Shown here: positions 50,623 to 59,479 of the stretch, piece by piece
How positions within the stretch are numbered: position 1 is the first letter of the stretch
Layout of the letters: every line of letters begins with the position of its first letter
Source: JBBQZU01 sp041749535
Lineage (GTDB): Bacteria; Bacteroidota; Bacteroidia; Flavobacteriales_D; Cryomorphaceae
Direction of reading: 5' to 3'
Length of the DNA stretch: 64,000 bases
Assembly (NCBI GenBank): GCA_041749535.1
Contig: JBGTBE010000042.1
Span: 70,702-134,701 of the forward strand
The notes under the pieces: generated by a model
The model's input: only the letters and a program-made list of their open reading frames with translations
Told to the model about the DNA's origin: nothing
The model's database searches: none
Program-made: the position numbers and the translations under genes

Positions 50623-52944
50623 TCATTCTTGCCCCCTTCTGCTTTTTTGCATTTCATTTTGCCTTGAGCTTGCCCTTCCATCTCTGCGGTCCTTATACAG
50701 TTGAATTCGCGTAGGCGCTGAATCTGCTCCAGCTGGCCAAGTGTTATTGCTCAAGTCCACATCTGCGATCTGCAAGTACGGGTCCATTACCACGCTTCTG
50801 ATGGGTTTATCGGTGATGAATACTTTTGTAACAGTAGCATCGCCCATTTTCCAAATCTCTGCTGGTATGTGGTGTATTTCGGTGCTCCCATCCTCATACG
50901 TAAATTCCAGGATCACTGGCATGGGCAACCCACCTACATTGGAGATACCCAACTCATAAAACTGCTTGTCGCCGTGTGTGGTATCAGCGGTGGTATCACC
51001 TGTACTTTCTATCTCTTTCGCGACATCTTGCTCATCTGTTTGGGTTACCTTTTTCGCATCGTAAGTGCTGTAAAAATCACGAAGCGTTGTGTCTGCTTCT
51101 AAAAGTGTTATGGCAATACTTTTCTCATTTCTAATCTTGGTAATGCTGGGGTGCTCACGGGCATCGTTTTCTGTGGCTTCCATCCTACTGCTCCCGGCTA
51201 CCGGAGTGCTCATCTGTGCCCATTTCACGTAATCGAGCGATAGGTCTACTTTCTGGGTTGAGTAAAACCAACCCCGCCAAAACCAGTCAAGGTCCACACC
51301 GCTGGCATCTTCCATAGTTCTGAAAAAATCGGCAGGCTCTGGGTGCTTAAATTTCCACCTGTTCGCATAGGTTTTGAAGGCGAAGTCAAAAAGCTCTCGA
51401 CCCATCACCGTTTCCCGAAGAATGTTGAGGGCTGTTGTTGGTTTCGAATAGGCGTTGCTACCCAGCTGATGTATGCTTTCGCTGTTGGTCATGATGGGTT
51501 CTAGCTTTGCCGGATCGCCCGTCATGTAGTCCACAATATTGCGCGGCTCCCCACGCCTGCTGGGATAGTCACGCTCAAACTCCTGCTCAGTGAGGTACTG
51601 GACAAAGGTGTTGAGCCCTTCGTCCATCCAGGTCCACTGACGCTCATCGCTGTTTACAATCATGGGGAAATAGTTGTGGCCTACCTCGTGCATAATGACG
51701 CCTATCATGCCATATTTTGTGCGTTTGGAGTAGGTGCCATCAGGCTCGCAGCGCCCCCCGTTGAAGCAAATCATGGGATACTCCATCCCTATATTACTCG
51801 TATTTACAGAAATGGCTGCCGGATAGGGATAATCAAAGGTATACTTGCTGTACACCCTCAATGTGTGGGCCACCACTTTCGTGGAATATTGTTCCCAGAG
51901 AGGATTGCCCTCTTTGGGGTAGTAACTCATGGCCATCACGGTGCGGTCGCCGAATTTTACGCCCATGGCATCCCAGATAAGTTTTCGGGAAGTGGCAAAG
52001 GCGAAGTCGCGCACATTGTTGGCTTTGAAGTGCCAGGTCTTTGTGGATGTAGCGCGGCCCTTCTCCAAATCTTCCGCTTCCTGCTGCGTGCGTATTATCA
52101 CTGGTTTATCGGCGGTACGGGCTTTGTTATAGCGCTCTATCTCCTTATCGGAAAGCACTTCTCTGGGGTTCTGCAGCTCGCCTGTGGCGCCGAGCATATG
52201 GTCGGCGGGCACTGTGATGCGCACATCGTAGTTGCCAAAAGGCAGGGTGAACTCCCCGGAACCAAGAAACTGCTTGTGCTTCCATCCCTGATCATCGCTG
52301 TACACCGCCATGCGTGGGTAGAACTGAGCAATGGTGTACAGGGCATTATTCTCCTTCTCGAAAAACTCGTACCCTGAACGTCCTCCCATGAGCCCCCTGT
52401 TGTTGATCAGGTAATGCCATTTAATGCGGAAGGTATAGGCGCTGTTGGGAACCAGGGGCTTCGGCAGGTCTATGCGCATCATGGTCTTCACCACGGTATG
52501 CGGGAGGTCATTGCCTTTATTATCTTGTACCATCTCCAACTTAAAACCCCCATCAAACCAGGGTGTCAAGCGGTCCATTTGTCTCTGAGAAATACTGTCC
52601 CCCAGGGTGCTCTGACTTATCTTGAAAGTATCGCTGTCCTTGGCCCGCATATTCTGGTCGAGTTGCAGCCATATATAGGTGAGCACATCGGGTGAATTGT
52701 TGAAGTAAGTCACAGTCTCCTCCCCATATACGGTGTGGTTGTCCTCATCGAGACGAATGGAAATGTTATAGTCGGCCTGCTGCTGCCAGTACTGAGGACC
52801 CGGAGCGCCGGAAGCGGTGCGGTACACATTTGGGGTGGGCAGCTCCGTGTGCATCTGCGCGAATTTGTTTTTGCCTTCCTCGGTCTGCGCAGCAGCAGAA
52901 ATAGCAACTGAGCCCACAACTAAAGAGAAAATGTATTTTTTCAT
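50623..52944 (-). CDS. M1-family zinc metallopeptidase (secreted)
   Basis: 773 residues with a signal peptide (VVGSVAISAAAQ, cleavage about 20). The aminopeptidase-N-like N-terminal beta domain begins YNISIRLDEDNHTVYGEETV. The zinc site is HEVGH (419-423) with the distal Glu at 442 (WMDEGLN). The substrate motif GAMEN is replaced by IGMEYP (385-390). The C-terminal part carries a beta domain and a Glu/Asp/Thr-rich stretch; the last residues are basic. It cuts peptides from the N-terminus outside the cytoplasm. It is in line with hupE (upstream) and crp (downstream). Confidence 0.93.
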   Translation of the reverse strand: MKKYIFSLVVGSVAISAAAQTEEGKNKFAQMHTELPTPNVYRTASGAPGPQYWQQQADYNISIRLDEDNHTVYGEETVTYFNNSPDVLTYIWLQLDQNMRAKDSDTFKISQSTLGDSISQRQMDRLTPWFDGGFKLEMVQDNKGNDLPHTVVKTMMRIDLPKPLVPNSAYTFRIKWHYLINNRGLMGGRSGYEFFEKENNALYTIAQFYPRMAVYSDDQGWKHKQFLGSGEFTLPFGNYDVRITVPADHMLGATGELQNPREVLSDKEIERYNKARTADKPVIIRTQQEAEDLEKGRATSTKTWHFKANNVRDFAFATSRKLIWDAMGVKFGDRTVMAMSYYPKEGNPLWEQYSTKVVAHTLRVYSKYTFDYPYPAAISVNTSNIGMEYPMICFNGGRCEPDGTYSKRTKYGMIGVIMHEVGHNYFPMIVNSDERQWTWMDEGLNTFVQYLTEQEFERDYPSRRGEPRNIVDYMTGDPAKLEPIMTNSESIHQLGSNAYSKPTTALNILRETVMGRELFDFAFKTYANRWKFKHPEPADFFRTMEDASGVDLDWFWRGWFYSTQKVDLSLDYVKWAQMSTPVAGSSRMEATENDAREHPSITKIRNEKSIAITLLEADTTLRDFYSTYDAKKVTQTDEQDVAKEIESTGDTTADTTHGDKQFYELGISNVGGLPMPVILEFTYEDGSTEIHHIPAEIWKMGDATVTKVFITDKPIRSVVMDPYLQIADVDLSNNTWPAGADSAPTRIQLYKDRRDGRASSRQNEMQKSRRGQE

Positions 52945-53004
52945 AGGTGTGTAAAGTTCGCAGTTTTTTGCAAACCATCTACGCCTTAGTGGTTCATAAA
53001 ACGC

Positions 53005-53583
53005 CTACTGCCAAAAAGCAGCATCCTTGAGCATCACCAGCGCTACACCCGCTGCAGCACCCGAAAGTACAAGAATCCAATCACGGTGTTTGAACCGAAA
53101 CAACTGAAAAGCGATGACCGAAACAAGCAAGATCACCACCACAATTCCGATCTGACCCACTTCGATGCCCAGGTTGAAGGCCAGCATGGGAACCAACACG
53201 CTCTCGCTGCCCGAAAGCAAAGTGAGCAGGTAGTTGCTAAAGCCCAACCCATGTACCAGCCCGAAAACCAACGCAAGCAGATAGGACCAAAACATACTGG
53301 AAGGCCGACGGGCCCTTATAAGGTTTGTAACCGCAGCGATGAATATGGTAACAGGGATCAAAAACTCCACCAGCGCAACATCTACCTTTACCACACCCGT
53401 TGCAGCGAGAATAAGTGAAAGGCTGTGTCCCACGGTGAAAGCGGTAACGAGGATAAGTATTTGCTTGAGGTCGGTAAGTTGGTACACTGCAATAAGTACC
53501 AGCAGGAAGAGCATATGGTCGTACGCGTCCACATCAGCAATATGACGGATGCCCAACTCGAAGTATGTAGAAAAAATATCCAC
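53005..53583 (-). CDS. HupE/UreJ-family membrane protein
   Basis: I place the start at GTG 53583 (MDIFSTYFELGIRHIADVDAYDH, 192 residues) because this is where related proteins begin; an ATG 42 nt upstream would add 14 hydrophilic residues. About six membrane helices are present. Motifs GIRHIADVDAYDHMLF and FTVGHSLSL carry the His and Asp residues that bind nickel in HupE. AFNLGIEVGQIGIV is also characteristic. It may move Ni or another metal, but Bacteroidota members sit beside M1 peptidase and DUF6702 genes, not hydrogenases, so the role is open. Confidence 0.85.
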   Translation of the reverse strand: MDIFSTYFELGIRHIADVDAYDHMLFLLVLIAVYQLTDLKQILILVTAFTVGHSLSLILAATGVVKVDVALVEFLIPVTIFIAAVTNLIRARRPSSMFWSYLLALVFGLVHGLGFSNYLLTLLSGSESVLVPMLAFNLGIEVGQIGIVVVILLVSVIAFQLFRFKHRDWILVLSGAAAGVALVMLKDAAFWQ

Positions 53584-53725
53584 TGATCTGATTTTTGTCA
53601 AAGTTGCTGCGCATTTGCCTTGCATTCCCTCCTATTTAAAATAGTTTTTCACCACGTAGGGCTGAATAGTTCAGCATTTCCAGTTGTATGGGTTCCCCGG
53701 GGACCCGAAGTTGTGCAGCCCCATA

Positions 53726-53756
53726 TTTGCAAAGCAGCTTAAGTGGGGTATTTTTG
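53726..53756 (+). promoter_or_regulatory. Promoter of the DUF6702 gene
   Basis: TTTG (53726-53729), 19 nt, then TATTTTTG (53749-53756): both elements match the Bacteroidota consensus exactly. The -7 element ends four bases before ATG 53761, which implies a leaderless or nearly leaderless transcript, or use of the second ATG at 53767. Confidence 0.55.
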
Positions 53757-53760
53757 CAGT

Positions 53761-54264
53761 ATGAGCATGTGGTACCCTCTCTCCCTGGTGGCTTGCTTGC
53801 TACTCTTGCCTTCCGGCAAAAGGCATGATTTCTATGTAGGCCTTACCGAGGTGGTGTACAATTCATCGGCGAAAACCTACGAGGTAAGTATCAAATTATT
53901 CACGGACGATCTGGAACTGGCCATTGAGAAGGCCACAGGCAACAACCTGAAGCTCGGAACTGAGCAGGAACAAGAAAATGCCGATTCCCTGGTCTTCGCG
54001 TATGTTTCGAAACACTTCAACATTGGTAAAAGCCCAAGTTCGGCCACCACACTCACACCCGTGGGACGCGAAACCGAGCTTGACATTACCTGGATTTACC
54101 TGGAGTCGGCATCTACAAAACCATACACTTCACTAGTGATGATGAACGAACTGCTGATGGAAGTTTACCCATCGCAAACCCACGTGGTGCATGTGAAACA
54201 GGGTGGAAATGTAAGCACCGAGCTGATCCATAAGGACAAGCGCACTGCGGCTTTTAAATGGTGA
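53761..54264 (+). CDS. DUF6702 family secreted protein
   Basis: From ATG 53761 (MSMWYPLSLVACLLLLPSGK, 167 residues), possibly ATG 53767. A short signal peptide precedes HDFYVGLTEVVYNSSAKTYE, the usual start of the family. The body is beta-rich, with VSIKLFTDDLELAIEKATG. It is divergent from hupE-M1-crp; in other Bacteroidota this protein, HupE and the M1 peptidase are often neighbours. Function unknown, possibly a periplasmic partner of the peptidase. Confidence 0.85.
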   Translation: MSMWYPLSLVACLLLLPSGKRHDFYVGLTEVVYNSSAKTYEVSIKLFTDDLELAIEKATGNNLKLGTEQEQENADSLVFAYVSKHFNIGKSPSSATTLTPVGRETELDITWIYLESASTKPYTSLVMMNELLMEVYPSQTHVVHVKQGGNVSTELIHKDKRTAAFKW

Positions 54265-54281
54265 CAGACGATTGGAGTCTG

Positions 54282-54552
54282 TTACAATCCTTCCGTTTCC
54301 TTTAGCTCATCTTCAAGCTCCACCACCCTTTGCAAGGGTACATTATCAATGTTGATGGTGGACATAAAAGAGCTGAAAGCTATAATCGCGGCCAGCCTTC
54401 GCAAATCAGATGCCCAGCCGGGTACGTATTTGGCGGGTTTCAAGAAATTGTTCTTCAACGCCCGCCGGCCATGCAAGCGCTGTGAGTACCCTGATCTTTT
54501 TGGACGCTTCTACCAGCGCACCATCCATTTCTGCAATCTTTTCTTTTGTCAT
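54282..54552 (-). pseudogene. Frameshifted 5' remnant of a DUF1704 (QEGLA-motif) gene
   Basis: ATG 54552 opens a frame reading KIAEMDGALVEASKKIRVL and TALAWPAGVEEQFLE, which matches the N-terminus of DUF1704 proteins (MATCAP-like carboxypeptidase family). The frame breaks near 54445: it continues as a wrong frame to a stop at 54406, while the next frame supplies the expected following part (LRRLAAIIAF, then VPLQRVVELEDELKE) and stops at 54282. Everything after about residue 90, including the HExxH-type catalytic region, is missing. This is a decayed gene, not a working enzyme. Confidence 0.55.
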
Positions 54553-54863
54553 GTGGGGTTCTTGGGTAATCAAAGGTACATCTACCACTTGGGTTGCGGA
54601 TGTACAAGTCTAAAGGAGTTTCCGCTGTTTTCTACTACAGAAGTCAGTTCGGGATTCAGGATTTTTCAGAGGGATGTATCGAGAACATCAGTAAAACAGA
54701 AAGTTACTTCCCTACTCTTCTTCCCGAGATGCTCCATCCAGAAGTAGGAAGAACTTCTTCACCCAAACCTTGTTTTTCTGGCAGAATCCCGAAATTAGCC
54801 CCGTTGACCTGGCGACCTACACTATATAAAACTCAGCAGGCTGGCATAGCCAAAATACAACCC
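54553..54863. other. Region without a convincing gene upstream of nth
   Basis: About 310 bases. The plus strand is open in the nth frame from 54594, but that extension does not look like any part of endonuclease III. The minus strand has several stops in every frame. It may be the decayed 5' flank of the DUF1704 remnant plus the nth promoter; no promoter element stands out. Confidence 0.45.
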
Positions 54864-55538
54864 ATGACAAAAAAGGAAAAAGCCACCTGGGTATCCGAAG
54901 AACTCGAAAAGCTATACCCCGAAGTTCCCGTGCCATTGGACCACACTGATCCATACACCCTCCTCGTGGCAGTGCTACTCTCGGCACAATGCACCGATGT
55001 GCGGGTAAATCAGGTGACCCCTGCCCTTTTTAGAAAAGCATCCACACCTGCTGATATGGTGAAGCTCAGCGTAGAAGAAATAAAAGATATCATCAGGCCC
55101 TGTGGCCTCTCCCCCGCCAAAAGCAAGGCCATACACTCCCTTTCGGGCATGTTGCTGCGCGACCACAGTGGCAATGTGCCACAAAGCTGGGAGTATTTAG
55201 AATCCCTGCCCGGCGTGGGCCACAAAACAGCTTCTGTAGTGATGTCACAGGCGTTTGGCGTGCCCGCATTTCCGGTTGATACCCACATACACCGGCTTAT
55301 GCACCGCTGGGGACTCACCACGGGAAAAAATGTAGAGAAAACCGAAGCCGATGCGAAGCGGTTGTTTCCCGAAAGGCTTTGGAACAAGCTGCACCTTCAA
55401 ATCATTTTCTACGGGCGCGAATACTCACCTGCCCGTGGCCTCGATTTGCGCAAGGACTTTATAACACGCCTCATTGGCCGAAAGGCAATTGTGGATGAAT
55501 GGATGCGCAAGAACCCCGAAAAATTGCAGGACTTGTGA
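54864..55538 (+). CDS. nth: Endonuclease III-like DNA glycosylase lacking the Fe-S cysteines
   Basis: I start at ATG 54864 (MTKKEKATWVSEELEKLYPE, 224 residues). Endonuclease III removes oxidised pyrimidines and nicks abasic sites. The helix-hairpin-helix LPGVGHKTASVV (115-126) has the catalytic Lys (K121), and FPVDTHIHR has the catalytic Asp (D139). The usual C-terminal C-x6-C-x2-C-x5-C 4Fe-4S motif is absent: after YGREYSPARG no Cys occurs to the end (residues 184-224). The fold is probably stabilised another way. The next gene begins within the stop codon. Confidence 0.88.
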   Translation: MTKKEKATWVSEELEKLYPEVPVPLDHTDPYTLLVAVLLSAQCTDVRVNQVTPALFRKASTPADMVKLSVEEIKDIIRPCGLSPAKSKAIHSLSGMLLRDHSGNVPQSWEYLESLPGVGHKTASVVMSQAFGVPAFPVDTHIHRLMHRWGLTTGKNVEKTEADAKRLFPERLWNKLHLQIIFYGREYSPARGLDLRKDFITRLIGRKAIVDEWMRKNPEKLQDL

Positions 55539-56812
55539 CCCGAAATGGAGGGCTCACTGAGGGCGATGTAATTGACGAGCAGGCGCTTCCCCCGCTTACA
55601 AGTCCGCACCCCTCTGCCCTGCTGCACTTTTCCATAGGCAAGGGGGCTGAGCGCTTTGCGTACTGGGGTGCACGAACCATGCTCATCTACTACCTGATGG
55701 AGCGTTACGGTGACGGGGCACTGATTGAAAGCTTCAGCACGTACAACTGGCTCTTATTTGCATTTGTCTTCGCGCCTGTTTTGGGCGGGCTGCTCACCGA
55801 CCTGCTGGTGAATACCCGCAATGCTATTGTTTGGGGAGGGCTTTCACTTGCGGTGGGGTACTTTGTGCTGGGCTTCGGCACTTGGTACACCGACCTCGCA
55901 GGAGGTTGTTTAATACTTGGCGGAGCGGCTTTTTACAATCCTGCCTCCTACACCGCACTGGGGCGTTATTACCGTGGCAGGCAGCAGTTCCTGCTGGCCG
56001 GCATGCACGTATATACCGCTGCGATGTATGCAGGCATGTTGCTCAGCACCATACTGTTTGGTGTTCTTTTGCAATATGTGGGGTGGAGACAGGGCTTAAT
56101 GCTCTGTGGCATTGTGATGATTTTGGGGCACATTTATCTCCTGGTCATCAGCCGGGTTTTTACTGAGCCCTACCTTCCGGAGATGTCTTATACCGGGAAG
56201 AAGCATACAGGGATAGCGTGGCTGCCCTTGCTCGCAATTGCCACCTATGCCCTCTTCTACATGATCCGCGAATTGAGGTTCGACAAGTTTGCTGGCGTGG
56301 AGCTAGAAGCAGGCTTCAGTGACAATTTGCTTAACTTCTGGTTTCAGTACTATGAGAAAATGCTCATCCTGCTGTTGTTGCTTGCCGGGGCATGGATGCT
56401 CACCCGCGATCATGGAAATGCCGCGATGCGCATAGGTGTGGGCGCAATCCTTGGCATACTTATTTTGGTGCCGGGGATAGAGGCTGCAGGCTTTGCAGGT
56501 ATGGGTTCTGGCACTGCCTTGTCTATAATTTCCGTGCTTTCGGTAAGTGCAGGTTTTGCTGCCGCGGAAATACTACTGGTGCCCGCTATATTTAGTATTG
56601 TGCTCAGACACGGCACCTCCTATCCCAACACTTGGATAGGCCTGATAACCCTGGTAGGTCACCTTCCTGTGGTGTTCGTGTTAATGATAGAAGGGCATGC
56701 CGGGCTGGAGGGAACGGCTATTGTACTGTCTACCATCGCACTTGCCACTGCCGGACTTTGGTTTATCAAAAACAAGAAAATCGCAAAAGACACTGAAGAA
56801 AATCCAGCTTGA
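55535..56812 (+). CDS. Peptide MFS transporter (POT/PTR family)
   Basis: GTG 55535 overlaps the nth stop (GTGA), giving 425 residues. An ATG 36 nt upstream would start inside nth. The first helix region reads GAERFAYWGARTMLIYYLM, the ExxERF-Y-G pattern of proton-coupled oligopeptide transporters. About 11-12 membrane helices follow. The family is usually 450-500 residues, so this is on the short side. It takes up di- or tripeptides with protons. It is convergent with the VOC-protein gene. Confidence 0.82.
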   Translation: MTRNGGLTEGDVIDEQALPPLTSPHPSALLHFSIGKGAERFAYWGARTMLIYYLMERYGDGALIESFSTYNWLLFAFVFAPVLGGLLTDLLVNTRNAIVWGGLSLAVGYFVLGFGTWYTDLAGGCLILGGAAFYNPASYTALGRYYRGRQQFLLAGMHVYTAAMYAGMLLSTILFGVLLQYVGWRQGLMLCGIVMILGHIYLLVISRVFTEPYLPEMSYTGKKHTGIAWLPLLAIATYALFYMIRELRFDKFAGVELEAGFSDNLLNFWFQYYEKMLILLLLLAGAWMLTRDHGNAAMRIGVGAILGILILVPGIEAAGFAGMGSGTALSIISVLSVSAGFAAAEILLVPAIFSIVLRHGTSYPNTWIGLITLVGHLPVVFVLMIEGHAGLEGTAIVLSTIALATAGLWFIKNKKIAKDTEENPA

Positions 56813-56833
56813 GAAACGGGTGATAAAGGAAGA

Positions 56834-57892
56834 TTACCCCTTCACCTTGTTGAATTTAAAACAACTCAACAGCCAGTTGGGAAGTGGCTTTCCAGGTTTT
56901 CGGTTCTTCAAATTGATGTACCAACCCCACTTCTCCACGATTGGCAATCGGTGTGTTTCCACAAATTCTATAAGCGTACCGTCGGGGTCTTCCACATAGC
57001 TAAAACGGCCGGCAGCCTTGCCCATATCAAATGAGTCGGCACTGTCTACCGTAAATGGGTAGTTTAGTTTCTGTCCTTTTTCCTTGAGGCTGCCCATGCC
57101 CACCACATCAAAGCAGAGGTGTATAAAGCCCAGGTCGCCCCAGTACCGCCCTTCGAATATCTTGCGGCCTGTGCCCTCAGTCCACTGCAGGAGTTCTATC
57201 TGACTCTCACCGAGGAGGGGGGTGAAAGGGCCTGTATCCTGAGATGATTGGGTGAGGATTACCCTGCGCATTTTTCGGTTGCTGCCGGGCATGCCGTTAA
57301 GGTCGGGTTGTATGCCCGTGGTATCGCTGAGTATGCTGTCGAAGCCGAGCATGTCCCGGTAAAAGGCCAGACTCTTTTCCATATTGCTCACTCCAATGAT
57401 GGCGCCATAAGCTCCACCGGTGGGCCTGCCATCAATCTTAAACCAATTGGCCGACTCTACAATGTCGAACCAGTTGCCGCTGTTGTCGGTTACCACAAAA
57501 TGGTTTTGATTAGCGCTGTTTCGTGAAAGTGCAGTGATGATGTGTACCCCCTGCTCCTTAAATTTTTCGAATGCCTTGGCGGCGTTTGGCGTTTTCATCT
57601 TCACGGCCACCATACCTATATCACCAAGTTCTAATTCGAAGGGAGCCCTCACGGGTGTGCGGCTCTCATACTGCCAAATCTCAAATCCGCCACCACCTTG
57701 CATGTTCATGGCCAGGGCTGCATTGCGCTTGTGCACTTGCCCGCCCGTATAGGCCGTCATCAAGGGTGCTTCGGCAGCATCTTCAAAGATGCGGATGTCC
57801 ATTCCAAATACCTTGCGGTACCATTGCCAGTCCCGGTGCAAGTTGTTGGTCCCTACGCCCACTTGTTGTATTCCGCATATATGGGTTTTCAT
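56834..57892 (-). CDS. Two-domain VOC-superfamily protein
   Basis: 352 residues with two glyoxalase/dioxygenase-like domains: the first from HICGIQQVGVGTNNLHRDWQWYRKVFG, the second from GAIIGVSNMEKSLAFYRDMLGFD to a metal-type Glu in DPDGTLIEFVETH. Substrate unknown; glyoxalase and extradiol dioxygenase are possible. The SDR gene lies 16 nt upstream on the same strand, so they are probably co-transcribed. Confidence 0.82.
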   Translation of the reverse strand: MKTHICGIQQVGVGTNNLHRDWQWYRKVFGMDIRIFEDAAEAPLMTAYTGGQVHKRNAALAMNMQGGGGFEIWQYESRTPVRAPFELELGDIGMVAVKMKTPNAAKAFEKFKEQGVHIITALSRNSANQNHFVVTDNSGNWFDIVESANWFKIDGRPTGGAYGAIIGVSNMEKSLAFYRDMLGFDSILSDTTGIQPDLNGMPGSNRKMRRVILTQSSQDTGPFTPLLGESQIELLQWTEGTGRKIFEGRYWGDLGFIHLCFDVVGMGSLKEKGQKLNYPFTVDSADSFDMGKAAGRFSYVEDPDGTLIEFVETHRLPIVEKWGWYINLKNRKPGKPLPNWLLSCFKFNKVKG

Positions 57893-57908
57893 AATGGATT
57901 GTATCTGC

Positions 57909-58718
57909 TTATTTTACCGCCCCACGGGGGTTTTGCTTTTTGATCATGTTGAAAAACAAACCGGGTGCCCAGGCTTTTAGTTTTACCGAAAGGCGCTCCT
58001 TGAAACCACCTACCACCACTTCTTTTTTGTACTGCTCTATGGCGCTTATCATGGCGGCTGCAGCCTCATCCACAGGCATTCCTTTCAGCTGCATCTCATC
58101 CATCACTCCAGTGGCATTTCCTTTTCCGTCAAGCGCAGTAAGCGATAGATTCGTTTGTACCGGCCCGGGACAAATCATGGTCACTTTAATGCCCCTATCG
58201 GCGAGTTCTATGTGCAGCGATTCGAAGAAACCGTGCAGGGCGTGTTTGCTGGCTGCATAGCTGGAGCGCACCCCGAAACCGTATTTCCCGACAAGGCTGG
58301 TAACCACTGCAAAATGCCCCCCACCCTGCGCGAGCATGCGGGGCAGTATGGCTTTGGTGAGCGCCACTGTACCAAAAAAGTTTATCTCCATGATGCGCCG
58401 GTCTACACTTATGGCTGTATCTACCACATAAGAACGCTGTGACACGCCCCCATTGTGAAACATAAGGTCTACCCTGCCCCACTTGGCGTACGCGGTTTCT
58501 ACTGCTTCGGCAAATGTTGTTGAATCTTCAAGGTCTAAGGGAACACATATGGCATGGTCTGGGTTGGAGAGTGAAAGGCGCACCTTCTCGAGATCGGCGA
58601 GCCTGCGCGAGGATAGCACCAACTTGCAGCCCTGCGCATTGAGTTGGCGTGCCACTTCCAGCCCAATTCCTGAACTGGCTCCTGTGACCCATGCCACCCT
58701 ATTGTTTAGGCTCCCCAT
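57909..58718 (-). CDS. Short-chain dehydrogenase/reductase (SDR)
   Basis: From ATG 58718 (MGSLNNRVAWVTGASSGIGLE, 269 residues). The open frame reaches 201 nt further up, but that part does not resemble an SDR. Rossmann motif TGASSGIG (13-20), NG-G near 90 (FHNGGVS), Ser and YAASKHA (the Tyr-x3-Lys active site, about 158-164) and CPGPVQT are present, so the catalytic residues are intact. Substrate unknown; the C-terminal membrane-like segment suggests a lipid or retinol-type substrate. Confidence 0.9.
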   Translation of the reverse strand: MGSLNNRVAWVTGASSGIGLEVARQLNAQGCKLVLSSRRLADLEKVRLSLSNPDHAICVPLDLEDSTTFAEAVETAYAKWGRVDLMFHNGGVSQRSYVVDTAISVDRRIMEINFFGTVALTKAILPRMLAQGGGHFAVVTSLVGKYGFGVRSSYAASKHALHGFFESLHIELADRGIKVTMICPGPVQTNLSLTALDGKGNATGVMDEMQLKGMPVDEAAAAMISAIEQYKKEVVVGGFKERLSVKLKAWAPGLFFNMIKKQNPRGAVK

Positions 58719-58894
58719 ACAGAGGCCGAAGATAAGGGTTTGGGCGAAATGAGGGCACAGCACACAAGGTTCTCCAACACAGATTTTAAACAAGGGAGCT
58801 TCTCGTTTTACATGGCTGAGATTAAGGACTGTGAAAGTTCGACGAAACACATGAAAATAGCTACATTCGCCCAAAGCACTAAATATATACAGTA

Positions 58895-59479
58895 ATGATG
58901 CTACTTGATATACAAACATGGTGGGCAGGTAAAGAACTCTTTGAGCAGGTGTTCTGGGTATTTGCCATTCCCTTTTCCGCGGTATTGCTCGTGCTGCTTA
59001 TCACCACCTTCACGGGAATGGATGGAGGCCTGGATGCCGATATTGACGCTGAGGTGGACGCAGATTCCGGGGCCGGGTTCCAGTTCTTCACCGTAAAAAA
59101 CCTCATAGGATTCTTCACCATATTCGGGTGGGTGGGCATAGGTTGTCACCAAATGGGAATGGGCCATGGCAGCACCATCGGCATCGCCATTGTGAGCGGT
59201 CTCCTCATGATGGTTACCATGGCTTCCCTCTTCTACTTTATGAGCAAGTTGGTAGAGGATGGCACCTTTCAGGTAAAGGAAGCGATAGGAAAAGTAGGAG
59301 AAATATACCTGACTGTACCCGGTGCTGCCAGAGGATTTGGCAAGGTGCAGTTTACTGTAAAAGGAGGCGTAAGGGAAATGCAAGCCATGACAAACGATAC
59401 TGAAAGCCTTCCTACCGGCACACTTGTTACGATCACAGGAATTGTTGACGGCAGTATATTACTGGTTACGAAGAGGTAG
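58895..59479 (+). CDS. NfeD-like membrane protein (flotillin partner)
   Basis: 194 residues with an N-terminal hydrophobic helix (FWVFAIPFSAVLLVLLITTF, about 20-39), an acidic segment, further helices (LIGFFTIFGWVGIG and IGIAIVSGLLMMVTMASLFY) and a C-terminal OB-fold-like domain (EAIGKVGEIYLTVPGAARG onward). NfeD-type proteins work with flotillins in membrane microdomains, and a flotillin gene lies 439 nt downstream on the same strand. The assignment rests on topology, the C-terminal domain and the neighbour. Confidence 0.7.
   Translation: MMLLDIQTWWAGKELFEQVFWVFAIPFSAVLLVLLITTFTGMDGGLDADIDAEVDADSGAGFQFFTVKNLIGFFTIFGWVGIGCHQMGMGHGSTIGIAIVSGLLMMVTMASLFYFMSKLVEDGTFQVKEAIGKVGEIYLTVPGAARGFGKVQFTVKGGVREMQAMTNDTESLPTGTLVTITGIVDGSILLVTKR

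Noticed and set aside
51676..52377. Plus-strand 233-residue frame inside the M1 peptidase gene
   Set aside because: Fully within a well-supported gene on the other strand, with no recognisable domain.
53690..53706. GC-rich near-palindrome (GGGTTCCCC/GGGGACCC) as an operator
   Set aside because: One mismatch and no associated regulator; it may be chance in the divergent hupE/DUF6702 spacer.
54594..54863. N-terminal 90-residue extension of endonuclease III
   Set aside because: The extra part has no similarity to the family, and the ATG at 54864 gives the normal N-terminus.
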